The notes below the pieces were generated by a model. That model made no database searches. It was not told the origin of the DNA and saw nothing but the letters and a program-made list of their open reading frames with translations. A program made the position numbers and the translations under genes. A stretch of 64,000 nt of DNA from an uncultured Oxalobacteraceae bacterium (GTDB taxonomy: Bacteria; Pseudomonadota; Gammaproteobacteria; Burkholderiales; Burkholderiaceae_D): NCBI GenBank assembly GCA_903893945.1, contig CAITOF010000027.1, forward strand, positions 1 to 64,000, written 5' to 3'. Below are positions 37,756 to 47,745 of this stretch, one piece after another; position 1 is the first letter of the stretch; every line of letters begins with the position of its first letter.

Positions 37756-38667
37756 CATCAAACCGTCAGTGACCTGCGGATAAAGAAACCGGAACCCCAA
37801 CTCCTGTTTGATTCTGGTGTTACTCATTTGTCGTGATTCGGCCATGAACGTCAGCATGACCGGAGTGATCCTGCTTTCAAGCTGTTCCCTGGGCAGGCGT
37901 GGCGGACGTGGCAGATTGAAACGGTCTGCAACCAGATCAAAATAATCTCCCATTTTGATACAGCTGTCATCGACCGCGTTATACAGCCGGTTCGGACTGC
38001 CACTAAACAGCGCCGCAACAATCAGGCGTGCCAGATCCTGCGCATGAATATGATTGGTGTACACATCCTGAGTCGGTAACAAGGCAGGCACAGCGTTGTT
38101 TAACCGTTCGATCGGCAATCGGTCTGACGCATAAATGCCCGGCACACGCAGTATGGTCAGCACCGATCGTGTCCGGCGCGCCCAGTGTCGCCACACCCGT
38201 TCCGCATCAACGCGCCTCACCGCTCGCACGTTTCCAGGGTTGACGGGCCGTGTTTCATCGATGTACTGGCCGCCACAATCACCGTACACACCCGACGTAC
38301 TTATATAAACCAGGTGAGATGATTGTGACAGGACCGCTGCCAGGTGGCGACTGCGGTTATCACGACTACCGCTTGGCGCCGGCGGTGCCAGATAAATTAT
38401 CTTGCTGGCCAGCGTTGCCAATTTCGCCAGCGTAGCCGGTTCATCCAGGTTGCCCACCACGGGTATGGCACCTGCACGTCTTAAATCTTCACATCGCCCG
38501 GGACTGCTGGTCAACGCAAAAATCCGGAACCGGTTTGCCGCCACACCCTCGTTCTGATCAAACAAAGTTGGTCGCAAAAGCGGTAAAATACGCAACCCGA
38601 CATCGCCGCATCCGACAATTAACACGCGCGGCCGGCCGATTTTTTTGTTTAGTTGATTTTTTTTCAT
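37747..38667 (-). CDS. NAD(P)-binding epimerase/dehydratase-like protein (SDR, YeeZ-type)
   Basis: The 306-residue protein has an N-terminal Rossmann motif VLIVGCGDVGLRI and the SDR segment LVYISTSGVYGDCGG with an atypical active-site arrangement (serine and tyrosine present, no clear YxxxK). DETRPVNPGN and the extended-SDR motif LRVPGIYA follow. Such proteins are annotated as NAD-dependent epimerases of unknown substrate. It is divergent from the iron-sulfur reductase gene (11 bases between starts) and convergent with rhlE. Confidence 0.8.
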   Translation of the reverse strand: MKKNQLNKKIGRPRVLIVGCGDVGLRILPLLRPTLFDQNEGVAANRFRIFALTSSPGRCEDLRRAGAIPVVGNLDEPATLAKLATLASKIIYLAPPAPSGSRDNRSRHLAAVLSQSSHLVYISTSGVYGDCGGQYIDETRPVNPGNVRAVRRVDAERVWRHWARRTRSVLTILRVPGIYASDRLPIERLNNAVPALLPTQDVYTNHIHAQDLARLIVAALFSGSPNRLYNAVDDSCIKMGDYFDLVADRFNLPRPPRLPREQLESRITPVMLTFMAESRQMSNTRIKQELGFRFLYPQVTDGLMSG

Positions 38668-38678
38668 GATTGAGTGCG

Positions 38679-39698
38679 ATGACCTTCCAAGTAACTGTCA
38701 GCCCGAGCGGCCACCATTTTGACTGCAACAGCGATGAAACCATTTTAGCGGCTGCCTTGCGTGCCAACGTCGGCCTGCCACATGGCTGCAAGAACGGCGC
38801 ATGCGGTGCCTGCAAGGGTAAGATATTAACCGGCCAAACCGTTCTCGGCAAACATCAGGAAAAAACGCTGACCGCGGACGAAGCGCAACAGGGCCTGTCG
38901 CTGTTTTGCTGCACAACGCCATTGTCAGACGTGACGATTGAGGTACGTGAAGTTGAGGTCGGTGAATTTCCAAGCAAGAAATTACCGACCCGCGTCGCAA
39001 AAATAGAAAAATTGTCGCACGACGTCATGCAGATCGATCTGCAACTCCCCGCCACTGAAAAATTTGCCTACCGGGCCGGCCAGTACATTGAATTTTTGCT
39101 GCGCGACGGAAAACGACGCAGCTACAGCATGGCCAATGCACCGCACACCAGCGATCAGATCAGCTTGCACATTCGGCACATGCCGGGTGGTTTGTTTACC
39201 GACCAGGTTTTTTCAACAATGAAAGAACGCGACATTCTGCGCATCGAAGGCCCGCAAGGTACTTTTTTTCTGCGTGAAGAGAGTGACAAACCGATAGTTT
39301 TATTGGCGTCAGGCACCGGTTTTGCTCCGATCAAGGCGCTGATAGAACACGCCATTGAACAAAAAATGACACGCCCCATGACGCTGTACTGGGGAGGCCG
39401 TCGCCCGGCTGACTTGTACATGCACCGCTTGTGTCTGGACTGGGCGGCATCCGTACCCGGTTTCCGGTATATCCCCGTCATTTCTGACGCCCTGCCTGAA
39501 GACAACTGGAGCGGACGCACCGGCTTTGTACATCGTGCCGTTCTGGACGATTTCAGCGATCTTTCCGGGACGCAGGTCTACGCATGCGGCGCACCGATCG
39601 TGGTTGATTCTGCCAAACGGGACTTTGTCGGCACGGCAGGTTTGCCGGCTGAGGAATTCTACGCTGACTCGTTTATCTCGGAAGCCGATCTGGCCTGA
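38679..39698 (+). CDS. 2Fe-2S/FAD/NAD(P)H reductase (CDP-6-deoxy-delta-3,4-glucoseen reductase type)
   Basis: This 339-residue electron-transfer flavoprotein has an N-terminal plant-type ferredoxin domain (CKNGACGACKG with the fourth Cys in LFCC). A FAD domain follows (RSYSMAN) and then an NAD domain (LLASGTGFAPIKALIEHA). Burkholderiales proteins of this layout are commonly named after AscD/E3 but usually stand apart from any sugar pathway. The partner oxygenase or acceptor is not present here. ATG 38679 is the likely start; the longer frame starts at a TTG three codons upstream. Confidence 0.9.
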   Translation: MTFQVTVSPSGHHFDCNSDETILAAALRANVGLPHGCKNGACGACKGKILTGQTVLGKHQEKTLTADEAQQGLSLFCCTTPLSDVTIEVREVEVGEFPSKKLPTRVAKIEKLSHDVMQIDLQLPATEKFAYRAGQYIEFLLRDGKRRSYSMANAPHTSDQISLHIRHMPGGLFTDQVFSTMKERDILRIEGPQGTFFLREESDKPIVLLASGTGFAPIKALIEHAIEQKMTRPMTLYWGGRRPADLYMHRLCLDWAASVPGFRYIPVISDALPEDNWSGRTGFVHRAVLDDFSDLSGTQVYACGAPIVVDSAKRDFVGTAGLPAEEFYADSFISEADLA

Positions 39699-39708
39699 CC
39701 GGTAGCGC

Positions 39709-40539
39709 CTACTTTTTGACAGCCTTTTTTGCCGGCTTTTCCACCGGCAGATAAGGGCCCAGCCATTGAGATTCAATTTTCTTATACGTGCCATCCGCCC
39801 GGATTTTTAGTAGCCCTTCATCCAGCAATGCGGCGGCTTCCTTTGATTCAGCCCGTTTCAATGAAAAGCCAACGTACATTTTCTGGTTACTGATTACACC
39901 AACCAATCGTGGCAACACGGAAAAATCTTCCGCATGCGTTTTAAAAATATACTGTGCGCTAATGGTACTGACCAAACTGTAGTCCTGACGACCCACTGTC
40001 AACTTTTTCAGATTGCTTAAATCACTCATGGCAAATTCACGGTGTATGCCGGGCTCCTTGTCGAGATACTCACCGTAGGTATCGCCATTGGTATAACCCA
40101 CCCGATAGCCGATCAGATTCTCTGGAATGACCTTGTCCGGGAGGCCCGATTTTTCCATATCGTAAATTCCGCCGGTGTCGATGAACAAGGGCTCATTGTG
40201 AAACAGAAACCGGCTGCCGGTATCCGTATCCAGATTAATATCGAAGCAGCCAATTTCGACACCTTCTTCAACCTGTACCAGACAACTTTTGAACGACGCC
40301 ACTTTGAATTTTACATCGACTCCAACCGCCGCATAGGCCGAGCGTATCACATCGACGACAAATCCTTCACTCACACCTTTACGCTGGGCGCTGTAAGGAT
40401 ACCAGTCATCTTCGGCGACCAGGGTAATCGATTTGACGGCCTGAGCCTGGGCATGGCCCAACACCATCAGTCCTGCCACCCACCACGCGCCCCGGCAGCA
40501 GCTTTTCATCGATTTCACGGAGAACAATGTCACTTTCAC
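39709..40539 (-). CDS. Periplasmic solute-binding protein, family 3, with lysine-rich tail
   Basis: The roughly 276-residue protein has a signal peptide ending near GHAQAQA. An SBP_bac_3 fold follows (SEGFVVDVIRSAYAAVGVDV, NLIGYRVGYTNGDTYG, ADGTYKKIESQWLGPYL). The last residues, EKPAKKAVKK, form a basic tail not usual in the family. There are no permease genes nearby. GTG 40539 and ATG 40509 are both possible starts; the latter gives a more standard signal peptide. Ligand unknown, probably a small polar molecule. Confidence 0.82.
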   Translation of the reverse strand: MKVTLFSVKSMKSCCRGAWWVAGLMVLGHAQAQAVKSITLVAEDDWYPYSAQRKGVSEGFVVDVIRSAYAAVGVDVKFKVASFKSCLVQVEEGVEIGCFDINLDTDTGSRFLFHNEPLFIDTGGIYDMEKSGLPDKVIPENLIGYRVGYTNGDTYGEYLDKEPGIHREFAMSDLSNLKKLTVGRQDYSLVSTISAQYIFKTHAEDFSVLPRLVGVISNQKMYVGFSLKRAESKEAAALLDEGLLKIRADGTYKKIESQWLGPYLPVEKPAKKAVKK

Positions 40540-40576
40540 TCACCACTGTCTGTTTTTTAACGGATTTTTTACCGGA

Positions 40577-42556
40577 TCATTTTACCGTTTCAACAACCGG
40601 CAGTTCGATGAAACTATCCTGTTTCACGCCATAAAAAATGCGTTGCGTGGCCTTCCTGTAATCCTCCGGATTGGCCCAGAAAATATTGGCCACAAAGGTC
40701 TGCGGATTTCGGTCATACAACGGAAACCAGCTGGACTGGATCTGCACCATAATCCGATGACCCGGTAAAAATACATGATTCGCCGTCGGCAGGGCAAAGC
40801 GATAAGTCAATGGCGTATTGGCTGCAATGGGCCTGGCAGTCTCAAACCCCTCACGATACCGCCCACGAAAAATGTCACTGGCAATCATCAATTGGTAGCC
40901 GCCCATTCTGGGCTGGCTCGCCACCTCATCCGGATACACATCAATGACTTTCACCACCCAGTCGGAATCCGTCCCGCTCGTTGACGCCACAATATTTGCA
41001 ACCGATTCACCGCTGATTTTTATCGGTGCTGTCAGCGGCTGGGTCGAATAGGTCAGCACATCAGTCCGTCCTGATGCCTCGCGCTGATCATCCACCAGCC
41101 AACGCGGCCAGCTCTGACCTTTATTTTCATCGTAGCCAAAAGGCGGAATCGGACGTGCGCGATACGGCACCGGTTTGGCCGGATCGGACACGTATTCCTC
41201 GTAGCCGTCCGCCATCGAGCGGTCAAAACTCGCTTGCTGTCCCGCAACCAGATGCAACTGGGCGGGCTTGATGGTGCAACCGCTTACACAGCCTGCAGGC
41301 CATGCATTCAGGCTGCGCCATTTATTAGTACCTGTTTCAAAGGCATTAACCGGAGCAATTGTCAGTTTGGGCGCATCGTCTTTTAAATAATGATCCAGGA
41401 ACGGGCGTAATATCTCCTGGCGGAAATACAGCGAGGTATCGCTGCCAAAATGGATCTCGCCCAGATTGCTGCCCTCATCGATTCCACCACCATGGTGCCA
41501 CGGCCCCATTACCAGAAAAACCTTATCGTTGTTGCTGTCGTTGGGTTTAATCGCTTTATAGACCGCAATATCACCGTAAATATCTTCGGCGTCCCATAAA
41601 CTGTGCACCAGCATCGTTGGAACAGTCAGCGCCTGTCTGGCCAGAATTTTATCGACCGCCTGCAGGCGCCAGAAACTGTCGTAGCCGGGGTGCTCAGCCA
41701 CTTTGCGCCAAAACCCGCTTTGATCCAGGCCACGTTGTCTGGCCAGGTTTCCGGCCGACCCGGCACGCATGAACATGTCGTAATCATCGTAGTTACTGGT
41801 AAACCATTTCGCCTCATTTCTGCGTGTGACGACCTGCTCCAGCATATACGCCAAATTGATTTGGCGGAATGCGCCATTGTGAAACCAGTCATCGCCGCGC
41901 CAGCCATCGACCATCGGGTTCATCGGCACGGATACCTTCAGGGCAGGATGCGGATTAACCAGGGCCATCAACGGCAAATAACCGTCATAAGAAATACCGA
42001 TAATGCCGACCTTGCCGTTCGATTCAGGTATATGTTTGCTGAGCCAGTCTATGGTATCCCAGGCGTCCGTCGAATCATCTACCGGCGTTGGATTAAGCGG
42101 TCCGTGCAGCGGTCGATTCATGACATAATCGCCTTCGGATTCATACTTTCCGCGCACATCCTGAACGACCCGAATATACCCACCTTCGACTATCACGTCG
42201 ACCGCATTGTCATAGCCCTGCAGCACGGAAGCGAGGTGCGAGCTTTCTGCATGACTGGTTAATTCGGTGGCATTGTAAGGTGTGCGCGTCAGCAGTATCG
42301 GCGCCCTGCTTACGGGTACCCCTGCCGTGGTTTTCGGGATCAGTATGACGGTGTACAGCTTTACGCCATCGCGCATCGGAATTTCCGCGATCCGTTTTAC
42401 GTAATCAAAACTGTCTGTCGGTGCGACAAAATGGTCAGGCGTCTCAGTCGGATAGTCGGGGTACTGTGGCACGGCCGCACGAATTTGCGCCTGAACCGTC
42501 ATTGAACCCACACACAGGGACACAGCAAACATCAACTTTACGGTTGAAAATCTCAT
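40577..42556 (-). CDS. Secreted CocE/NonD family hydrolase (X-Pro dipeptidyl-peptidase S15 fold)
   Basis: The roughly 659-residue protein has a signal peptide (MRFSTVKLMFAVSLCVGSMT, cleaved near VQAQ). The alpha/beta-hydrolase S15 domain carries the nucleophile motif GISYDG, the acid in SLWDAED and the His in GPWHHGGG. A C-terminal jelly-roll domain typical of CocE and X-Pro peptidases follows. Known members hydrolyse esters, beta-lactam side chains or peptides; the substrate is unknown. ATG 42556 has AAAGG six bases upstream; the 48-residue extension in the longer frame is not supported. Confidence 0.9.
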   Translation of the reverse strand: MRFSTVKLMFAVSLCVGSMTVQAQIRAAVPQYPDYPTETPDHFVAPTDSFDYVKRIAEIPMRDGVKLYTVILIPKTTAGVPVSRAPILLTRTPYNATELTSHAESSHLASVLQGYDNAVDVIVEGGYIRVVQDVRGKYESEGDYVMNRPLHGPLNPTPVDDSTDAWDTIDWLSKHIPESNGKVGIIGISYDGYLPLMALVNPHPALKVSVPMNPMVDGWRGDDWFHNGAFRQINLAYMLEQVVTRRNEAKWFTSNYDDYDMFMRAGSAGNLARQRGLDQSGFWRKVAEHPGYDSFWRLQAVDKILARQALTVPTMLVHSLWDAEDIYGDIAVYKAIKPNDSNNDKVFLVMGPWHHGGGIDEGSNLGEIHFGSDTSLYFRQEILRPFLDHYLKDDAPKLTIAPVNAFETGTNKWRSLNAWPAGCVSGCTIKPAQLHLVAGQQASFDRSMADGYEEYVSDPAKPVPYRARPIPPFGYDENKGQSWPRWLVDDQREASGRTDVLTYSTQPLTAPIKISGESVANIVASTSGTDSDWVVKVIDVYPDEVASQPRMGGYQLMIASDIFRGRYREGFETARPIAANTPLTYRFALPTANHVFLPGHRIMVQIQSSWFPLYDRNPQTFVANIFWANPEDYRKATQRIFYGVKQDSFIELPVVETVK

Positions 42557-42836
42557 CGTAACCTTTCGCCAACAGAGAATCTGATCATTTGAGGCGCACA
42601 GCACCGGCAGACTGCACGTGGAACGGGCTATGGTGTCACATTTGAGGTAGTCCGGCAACTCCGGCCGGATCTTGGGTTGGGAATCGCTTGAAATTGCCAC
42701 AGCGGGCCGCGAACCCCATAGCAGGCCATTCCGGCCTGCCGACGGGCTGGCTTAACCCGGTTTCAAAGGCACTTTTGCTGAAATGCATCACTTTCTGTTA
42801 CTCTTTTTACAGAATGACTGTTTTACAGCAAAACTT

Positions 42837-43079
42837 TTATTTCCAGTCAGATGCACGTCGCCGGGTTTTGCTGTTCAGCACCCGGTGTGAAATATTCTTG
42901 GGAATTCCTGCATCGTCCATCATTTTTAACGCTTTGGGGACGCCTTCCAGAACGGCCACGGCTATACCCCGATTGACTGCAAGTTCAACGTCCGGATGCG
43001 AACGCTCATCCAGTGCTTTTACGACAACTGTATCGACTTCCTCTGGTTCGTCAATCAGCCCGTCTTTATCAGTATTCAT
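42837..43079 (-). CDS. Hypothetical small acidic protein
   Basis: ATG 43079 follows GGGAG at six bases and gives an 80-residue soluble protein with an acidic N-terminal half (DGLIDEPEEVD) and a basic end (SKTRRRASDWK). No family is recognised. The well-placed ribosome-binding site supports expression; a longer frame to 43166 is not supported. It lies downstream of the ompW terminator on the same strand. Confidence 0.55.
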   Translation of the reverse strand: MNTDKDGLIDEPEEVDTVVVKALDERSHPDVELAVNRGIAVAVLEGVPKALKMMDDAGIPKNISHRVLNSKTRRRASDWK

Positions 43080-43165
43080 GACTGACTCCCGTTGATCTGA
43101 AGTCTTCATATTACTGTCAATCACTGTCACGTCAGGGGGACAATCGTATCCATTTGTAATCAGCA

Positions 43166-43196
43166 CAAAAAAAAAGATCGCCCCTCAGGGCGATCT
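43166..43196 (-). terminator. Rho-independent terminator of ompW
   Basis: On the minus strand, AGATCGCCC and GGGCGATCT pair, followed by a run of nine T residues. It lies 23 bases after the ompW stop codon. Confidence 0.92.
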
Positions 43197-43218
43197 CCGA
43201 ACCGGCTGAATTCGCTCT

Positions 43219-43887
43219 TTAGAAGCGATATCCAACAGACAACTGGGTTACAACGGGATTTAACGTTGTGTCGACAGTCTGACCCGTCGACAAGTTGGTG
43301 GTGGTTTTTATTATCGATTTGTTGACCGAAAAATCAAGGTACCATTTTTTATTGATTGCGGCTGAGAAGCCAATTTGCGGTGTAATACCCCAAGCCGACT
43401 GCACCGAGAAGGTCGTTCCGGGACCACCGGGATTGGTCAGCGCAGTTAGTGCCGCGCTACCGGTTTCATCTTCGAATTTGGCATAAGTGAGCCCCAGTCC
43501 AAGGTAAGGACGGAAAGCCGCCGACGATTCAAGGAACCGGTACTGGCCAAACAGGGTTGGTGGCAATTGCTTGACGGTGCCGATAACGCCGACACCGCGG
43601 ATGGCTCCGGCACCATACATGTCATGTTTTACCGGTACGCCGCCGTATATTTCAGCGGACCAATGGTCAGTAAACATATAAGCCAGGGTAAAGATGCCGG
43701 TATTGGCCGTGCCAACATCGACTGTGGTGCCCGGCAGACTTGGCGCACTCAGTGCACCACTGCCAACGATAGGGTCAAAATGCGCATAACCCACTTTAAC
43801 CATATAGGTACCAGCCTCTTGTGCCATCACCCCAGCACTGGCGCAAAGCAGCAGTGCACATCCTAACAATTTAACGGTATTTTTCAT
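43219..43887 (-). CDS. ompW: OmpW-family outer-membrane protein
   Basis: The 222-residue protein has a signal peptide (LLGCALLLCASAGVMAQ) and an eight-stranded barrel of the OmpW family: GTYMVKVGYAHFDP, FTLAYMFTDHWSAEI, LPPTLFGQYRF, FRPYLGLGLTYAKF and the final VTQLSVGYRF, ending in Phe. Family members form narrow hydrophobic channels. Ribosome-binding site GGAGA precedes ATG 43887. It ends at its own terminator; the longer frame overlaps the upstream lipase-like gene. Confidence 0.94.
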   Translation of the reverse strand: MKNTVKLLGCALLLCASAGVMAQEAGTYMVKVGYAHFDPIVGSGALSAPSLPGTTVDVGTANTGIFTLAYMFTDHWSAEIYGGVPVKHDMYGAGAIRGVGVIGTVKQLPPTLFGQYRFLESSAAFRPYLGLGLTYAKFEDETGSAALTALTNPGGPGTTFSVQSAWGITPQIGFSAAINKKWYLDFSVNKSIIKTTTNLSTGQTVDTTLNPVVTQLSVGYRF

Positions 43888-43940
43888 TTTATCTCCAATT
43901 CTTTTAGTTAAGCTCCAGGTCTGTATCGACCCGGGTCCTG

Positions 43941-45062
43941 TTATAACCAACCTTTAGTTACCATTTGGGTAGCCACATAACGTGCTAAAAGTATGTTGCC
44001 GTAAGGAGTTGGGTGCACGGTGTCTGCAAATTCATAATTGCTCACGTCGCCGGGAATCAGATTGCTTGTATTACAGACCAGCGACGAACCGGAATCCGCG
44101 GAACCCTGTGTAGCGAGTATATTATTTGGATAGTTCAGGTTACATGCAGGTGTCGACACATTGGTCAAACCGAAAATCGACGGATTGCTGATTTGCTGGT
44201 CTGAGACCGTGAACAGATCCACATACAACACTTTTGAACTTGTCAGACCCGCTTGCAGGGTGCTGTTGTAGGCTTGTACCATGCCTTTCAGCAGTGCCTG
44301 CGATCCGGCTGCCTGGGCTTCTGCCCCGAAACCAAATGGCGTTGTGCTGATATCCGGAACATTCATTACAACGACGTAGTTTGCACCATTCGCGATAATC
44401 TGGTTGTTCACATACCCCACCAGGTCCGTGGCGGCCTGAACTACCGCAGTCAGGGCCTGTGTAGGTGTTTCGGCAGAAGCCGCGATCAGCCCGAAATTGA
44501 AAAATATGTCATTCGCACCAGCCAGCACCAGCACATCTTCAGTGCCAGAAAATTTGCCACCGTGCGTTTGCAGGTGCAGTGCAATCTGTTGCTGGACCGG
44601 CAGAGTCAGCGCAAAGCCATTTGCCTCGGCATACTGGTTACCAATTCCGGGGAATCCTGTAACGCGCGAACCACCTTGCGCATACCCTGTGCAGCCCGCG
44701 TTTTGCACTACAGGCACCGACAGGGGGTATTCGGGAGAGGAAGACGAAAACTGCAGACCGGTCTGAGCGGCGCACGGGGCAGGCAATCCCAGTTGTGCTG
44801 CCAGCAGTTCAGTATAGTTTGTCGGCGCATGTGCGCCGCTCGGCAGGAAGGTGTTGACCGTAAACCGGCCACCGTAGGCTGCCGCAATAAACCCGACTTC
44901 ATAACTGCCGACGTCGCTTAAGCTGTCACCGAAAGTGACCTGCGAGGTAAATTGAATTTTGGGAGCCTGACTGCCCGCTGAACTACCACTACCACAACCA
45001 GCCAGAGCAAATGCTGCAAGTGTAGCGGCCACAACCAAAGAAAATTTATATTGATGCATCAT
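43941..45062 (-). CDS. SGNH/GDSL-family lipoprotein hydrolase
   Basis: The 373-residue protein has a lipobox signal (AFALAGCGSG) and a GDSL esterase/lipase domain: block I TFGDSLSDVGSY with the nucleophile Ser, block III LAGANDIFF, and block V FADTVHPTPYGN with Asp and His. Members hydrolyse esters at the cell surface. The lipobox predicts a lipid anchor. The two successive ATGs (45062 and 45059) share one AGGAG; the second has better spacing. The ompW gene follows after 53 bases. Confidence 0.9.
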   Translation of the reverse strand: MMHQYKFSLVVAATLAAFALAGCGSGSSAGSQAPKIQFTSQVTFGDSLSDVGSYEVGFIAAAYGGRFTVNTFLPSGAHAPTNYTELLAAQLGLPAPCAAQTGLQFSSSSPEYPLSVPVVQNAGCTGYAQGGSRVTGFPGIGNQYAEANGFALTLPVQQQIALHLQTHGGKFSGTEDVLVLAGANDIFFNFGLIAASAETPTQALTAVVQAATDLVGYVNNQIIANGANYVVVMNVPDISTTPFGFGAEAQAAGSQALLKGMVQAYNSTLQAGLTSSKVLYVDLFTVSDQQISNPSIFGLTNVSTPACNLNYPNNILATQGSADSGSSLVCNTSNLIPGDVSNYEFADTVHPTPYGNILLARYVATQMVTKGWL

Positions 45063-45574
45063 GGTCTCCTGTTTAACTATTCTATTTAAGGTTGCCAGTT
45101 ATTGTCCGGCACCTTTGTTATAACTGAAAAATACTCGCCTGATTAACTGAACAACCCCGCTCAGGTAAATTGTCCCGCGTCAGAAAGCGCGTTCTGTTTT
45201 TATCACTTCAACTGCCACCTTCACCCACATTGCCGCTCTGCAAGATAAAAACAGCTGAATTTTACATTGCAGGGAATTATGTCATCAGCCCTTTGCGTTG
45301 CCTAGACGAAATGCAAATTTAGAGTGTTCACTCGAAATATAAACAACACCTGCAATCCTAGAGCATAAAAGTGGAAATACCAATTTAATTTCTTGATTTC
45401 TGACCAGAATCAAACAGTCCCGGGTCCCCCTGTCCCCGGTGTGAAATGCGCGTATGCCCCTGAAAAGTCAGGCCGGCTGACATGTTGTATTTAAAACAAA
45501 TAGTTGATTTTTTACTTTTAAATTAAATAATTATCTATATAATTTAGCATTATTGTTACAGATTTTCTTCCTGA
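45063..45574. other. 512-base intergenic region before the pilus cluster
   Basis: No gene seen. The right part is AT-rich and contains a perfect TATAAT at 45538-45543, 31 bases before pilV, without a good -35 at the right distance. That suggests an activator-dependent promoter. The left part carries the promoter of the GDSL gene. Confidence 0.5.
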
Positions 45575-46135
45575 ATGCCACCCGTCCGCCAACCTCGCCA
45601 AATTTTGCAGGGCTTTTCGTTAATCGAAGTTCTGGTCGCCATGATGATTCTGTCCATCGGGGTTATTGGCGCGCTGAAGCTGCAACTGTCTTCCATGCAG
45701 GCCACCCGCGAAGCCAGCCTCGCTGACACGGCCACCCACCTTGCTTTCGAACTCGCGGACCGGGTGCATGGCAACCATGACCGATTGAGTCAGGCCAGAG
45801 CGAATCCGTTCCTGAGCATTAATTTTCAGGCCAACGAGGATACGCTCGACACCTCGCACGCCTGCTTCAGCGACAACTGCACACCGGGGCAGTCAGCCAA
45901 CGCTGACGTTGCCGAATGGCTGAACAAAATCAGCACGCAATTGCCGAATGCACGTGCCACAGTCTGCCTGGACGATACCCCCTGGAACCAGCCCAGCCGC
46001 GGTTTTACCTGGGACTGCACTACCACGGGAGTCCGGCCAAGCATGATGATTAAAATCGGGTGGCAAACCAGCGCTGACAACCTGGCAGGACCTGGGCCCA
46101 GGATTGCCATCGCCGTGACACCGGATCCAGACTAA
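45575..46135 (+). CDS. pilV: Type IV pilus minor pilin PilV
   Basis: The 186-residue protein has a prepilin motif with peptidase site G|FSLIEVLVAMMILSIGVIGAL near residue 13, including Glu at +5. The globular part contains cysteines (CFSDNC, CLDD, WDC). It is part of the minor-pilin priming complex for pilus assembly at the inner membrane. First gene of a six-gene run. Confidence 0.9.
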   Translation: MPPVRQPRQILQGFSLIEVLVAMMILSIGVIGALKLQLSSMQATREASLADTATHLAFELADRVHGNHDRLSQARANPFLSINFQANEDTLDTSHACFSDNCTPGQSANADVAEWLNKISTQLPNARATVCLDDTPWNQPSRGFTWDCTTTGVRPSMMIKIGWQTSADNLAGPGPRIAIAVTPDPD

Positions 46136-46153
46136 CCACAACTGAACCGATTC

Positions 46154-47110
46154 ATGACCCGATCAAACTTGCCGCAACGAGACCAGTCAGGGCTCAGTAT
46201 CATTGAGCTCATGATTGCGCTTGTTCTCGGCATGCTCGTCATCCTGGCCACCACCGTACTGGTCATAGCGAGCAAAAGCACCGAGGCCGCCCAGAATGAT
46301 GCCACTGTCATGCGCGACACCGCGAGGTTCGCGCTCGACAACATCGCCCGCTCCGTGCGACAGGCCGGCTACGTGACCTACGGTGACCCGTCTGTTCCGG
46401 TAATCAGCCAGAAACAGATGACGCCCGCCATAATGGGCCTGGACGCCAGCACGGTGGCAGCGACATCCTACGGTATCGATCTGCCCAAAAAGAGCAACAA
46501 CCACTCGAGCGACATCCTGGTCGTGCGTTTTTTCGGTTCGGGCTCAGGTGCCGCCGACGGCAGCATGCTAAATTGCGCCGGATTTGGTGTCCCGGCTCCC
46601 ACGTCACAAAGCGGCGCCGAACTCGAGCGGGGCTGGAGTATTTACTATGTAGCCAACGACAGACACGGCGAACCGCATCTGTACTGCAAATACAGGGACA
46701 CCCATTTTACGGCCCAATCGATCGCACAGGGCGTAGAGTCCTTTCAGGTCTTGTATGGCCTGGACACCAGCAATCCACCTGATGGCGTTGCCAATCAATA
46801 TCTGACCGCAACAGAAATAAACCAGCTCGATGCCGACCTTCCTCCCCATGATGTGAACCGGCTTAGCCATTGGCAAAAAGTGGTCGCTGTCAAAGTTGCC
46901 CTGCTCATCCGCGGCACCGGGCACTCGCGCGCTGACAGAACACCGGCCACGTATTATTTATTTGGCGAAAATTATGGCAAGACGAAAGGCCATGCCGATC
47001 CGGGCACAGTCATCAGCGAATCCGCGCTGGCTGACACGCAAACCACACCACTGACGCAGCTCCGGCGCGTCTACAGTGCCACCATACCGCTTAAAAACGC
47101 CAGCCAGTAA
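46154..47110 (+). CDS. pilW: Type IV pilus minor pilin PilW
   Basis: The 318-residue protein has a prepilin motif G|LSIIELMIALVLGMLVI and the PilW-type continuation DTARFALDNIARSVRQAGY. Longer than most pilins, as PilW is. It starts 18 bases after pilV and supports the minor-pilin complex. Confidence 0.93.
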   Translation: MTRSNLPQRDQSGLSIIELMIALVLGMLVILATTVLVIASKSTEAAQNDATVMRDTARFALDNIARSVRQAGYVTYGDPSVPVISQKQMTPAIMGLDASTVAATSYGIDLPKKSNNHSSDILVVRFFGSGSGAADGSMLNCAGFGVPAPTSQSGAELERGWSIYYVANDRHGEPHLYCKYRDTHFTAQSIAQGVESFQVLYGLDTSNPPDGVANQYLTATEINQLDADLPPHDVNRLSHWQKVVAVKVALLIRGTGHSRADRTPATYYLFGENYGKTKGHADPGTVISESALADTQTTPLTQLRRVYSATIPLKNASQ

Positions 47111-47112
47111 CC

Positions 47113-47745
47113 ATGACGCCACGCCCCGATCCGACCCGTTATCCAATTCCACCCGGTAAATATGTGCACGGTACCGCGCTGGTCGTGTCACTGGTGATGT
47201 TGCTGGCGGTACTTCTGCTCAGCATGTCAATGGCCAACAGGGCGCTGACGGACGAAAAAGCAGCGCGCAACCAGCAGGAACGGCTGGTGGCGCTACACGC
47301 CGCCGAATCCGCGTTGCTCGATGCCGAATCAGATATTGAAAACGCCCGCACTTCCGGCTCACGCAGCGCCATTTTTTCATCGCAGTCAGCGATCGGATTT
47401 ACCGATGGTTGTGGAAAAGGCGACGCCAATCCGTATCAGGGACTGTGCCTCGACCACGGCAATGGTCCGGCGGCGACCTGGCGTCAGGTCGATCTCGGCA
47501 ACACCGGGACCCATTCCGCATCGGTCAGATTCGGTCATTTTACCGGTCGGTCACTGCCGGTTGGTGGGACGACACTGCCAGGTCAGTCACCACGTTACAT
47601 CATCGAACTGTTGCCTGATAATGAACCGGGACAAACGGCCTGGCCGGCTTACATTTACCGTATTACGGCGATCGGTTTCGGCACAACGACGCAAACGCAG
47701 GCTGTCGTGCAGTCGCTGTATCGCAAAGCGGGGAACGGCGAATGA
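47113..47745 (+). CDS. pilX: Type IV pilus minor pilin PilX
   Basis: The 210-residue protein has the PilX-type start G|TALVVSLVMLLAVLLLS, which lacks a normal Glu+5, and the family segment NQQERLVALHAAESALLDAE. It is separated by two bases from pilW and overlaps pilY1 by four. Confidence 0.92.
   Translation: MTPRPDPTRYPIPPGKYVHGTALVVSLVMLLAVLLLSMSMANRALTDEKAARNQQERLVALHAAESALLDAESDIENARTSGSRSAIFSSQSAIGFTDGCGKGDANPYQGLCLDHGNGPAATWRQVDLGNTGTHSASVRFGHFTGRSLPVGGTTLPGQSPRYIIELLPDNEPGQTAWPAYIYRITAIGFGTTTQTQAVVQSLYRKAGNGE

Noticed and set aside
41603-42262. 219-residue frame opposite the CocE-type hydrolase gene
   Set aside because: No family similarity and fully covered by the hydrolase reading frame.
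42721-42739. Seven-base perfect hairpin before the hydrolase gene
   Set aside because: No T tract on either strand, so it is not a convincing terminator, and no other role is evident.
44253-44921. 222-residue frame opposite the GDSL lipoprotein gene
   Set aside because: Antisense shadow; the GDSL gene has lipobox and catalytic blocks.
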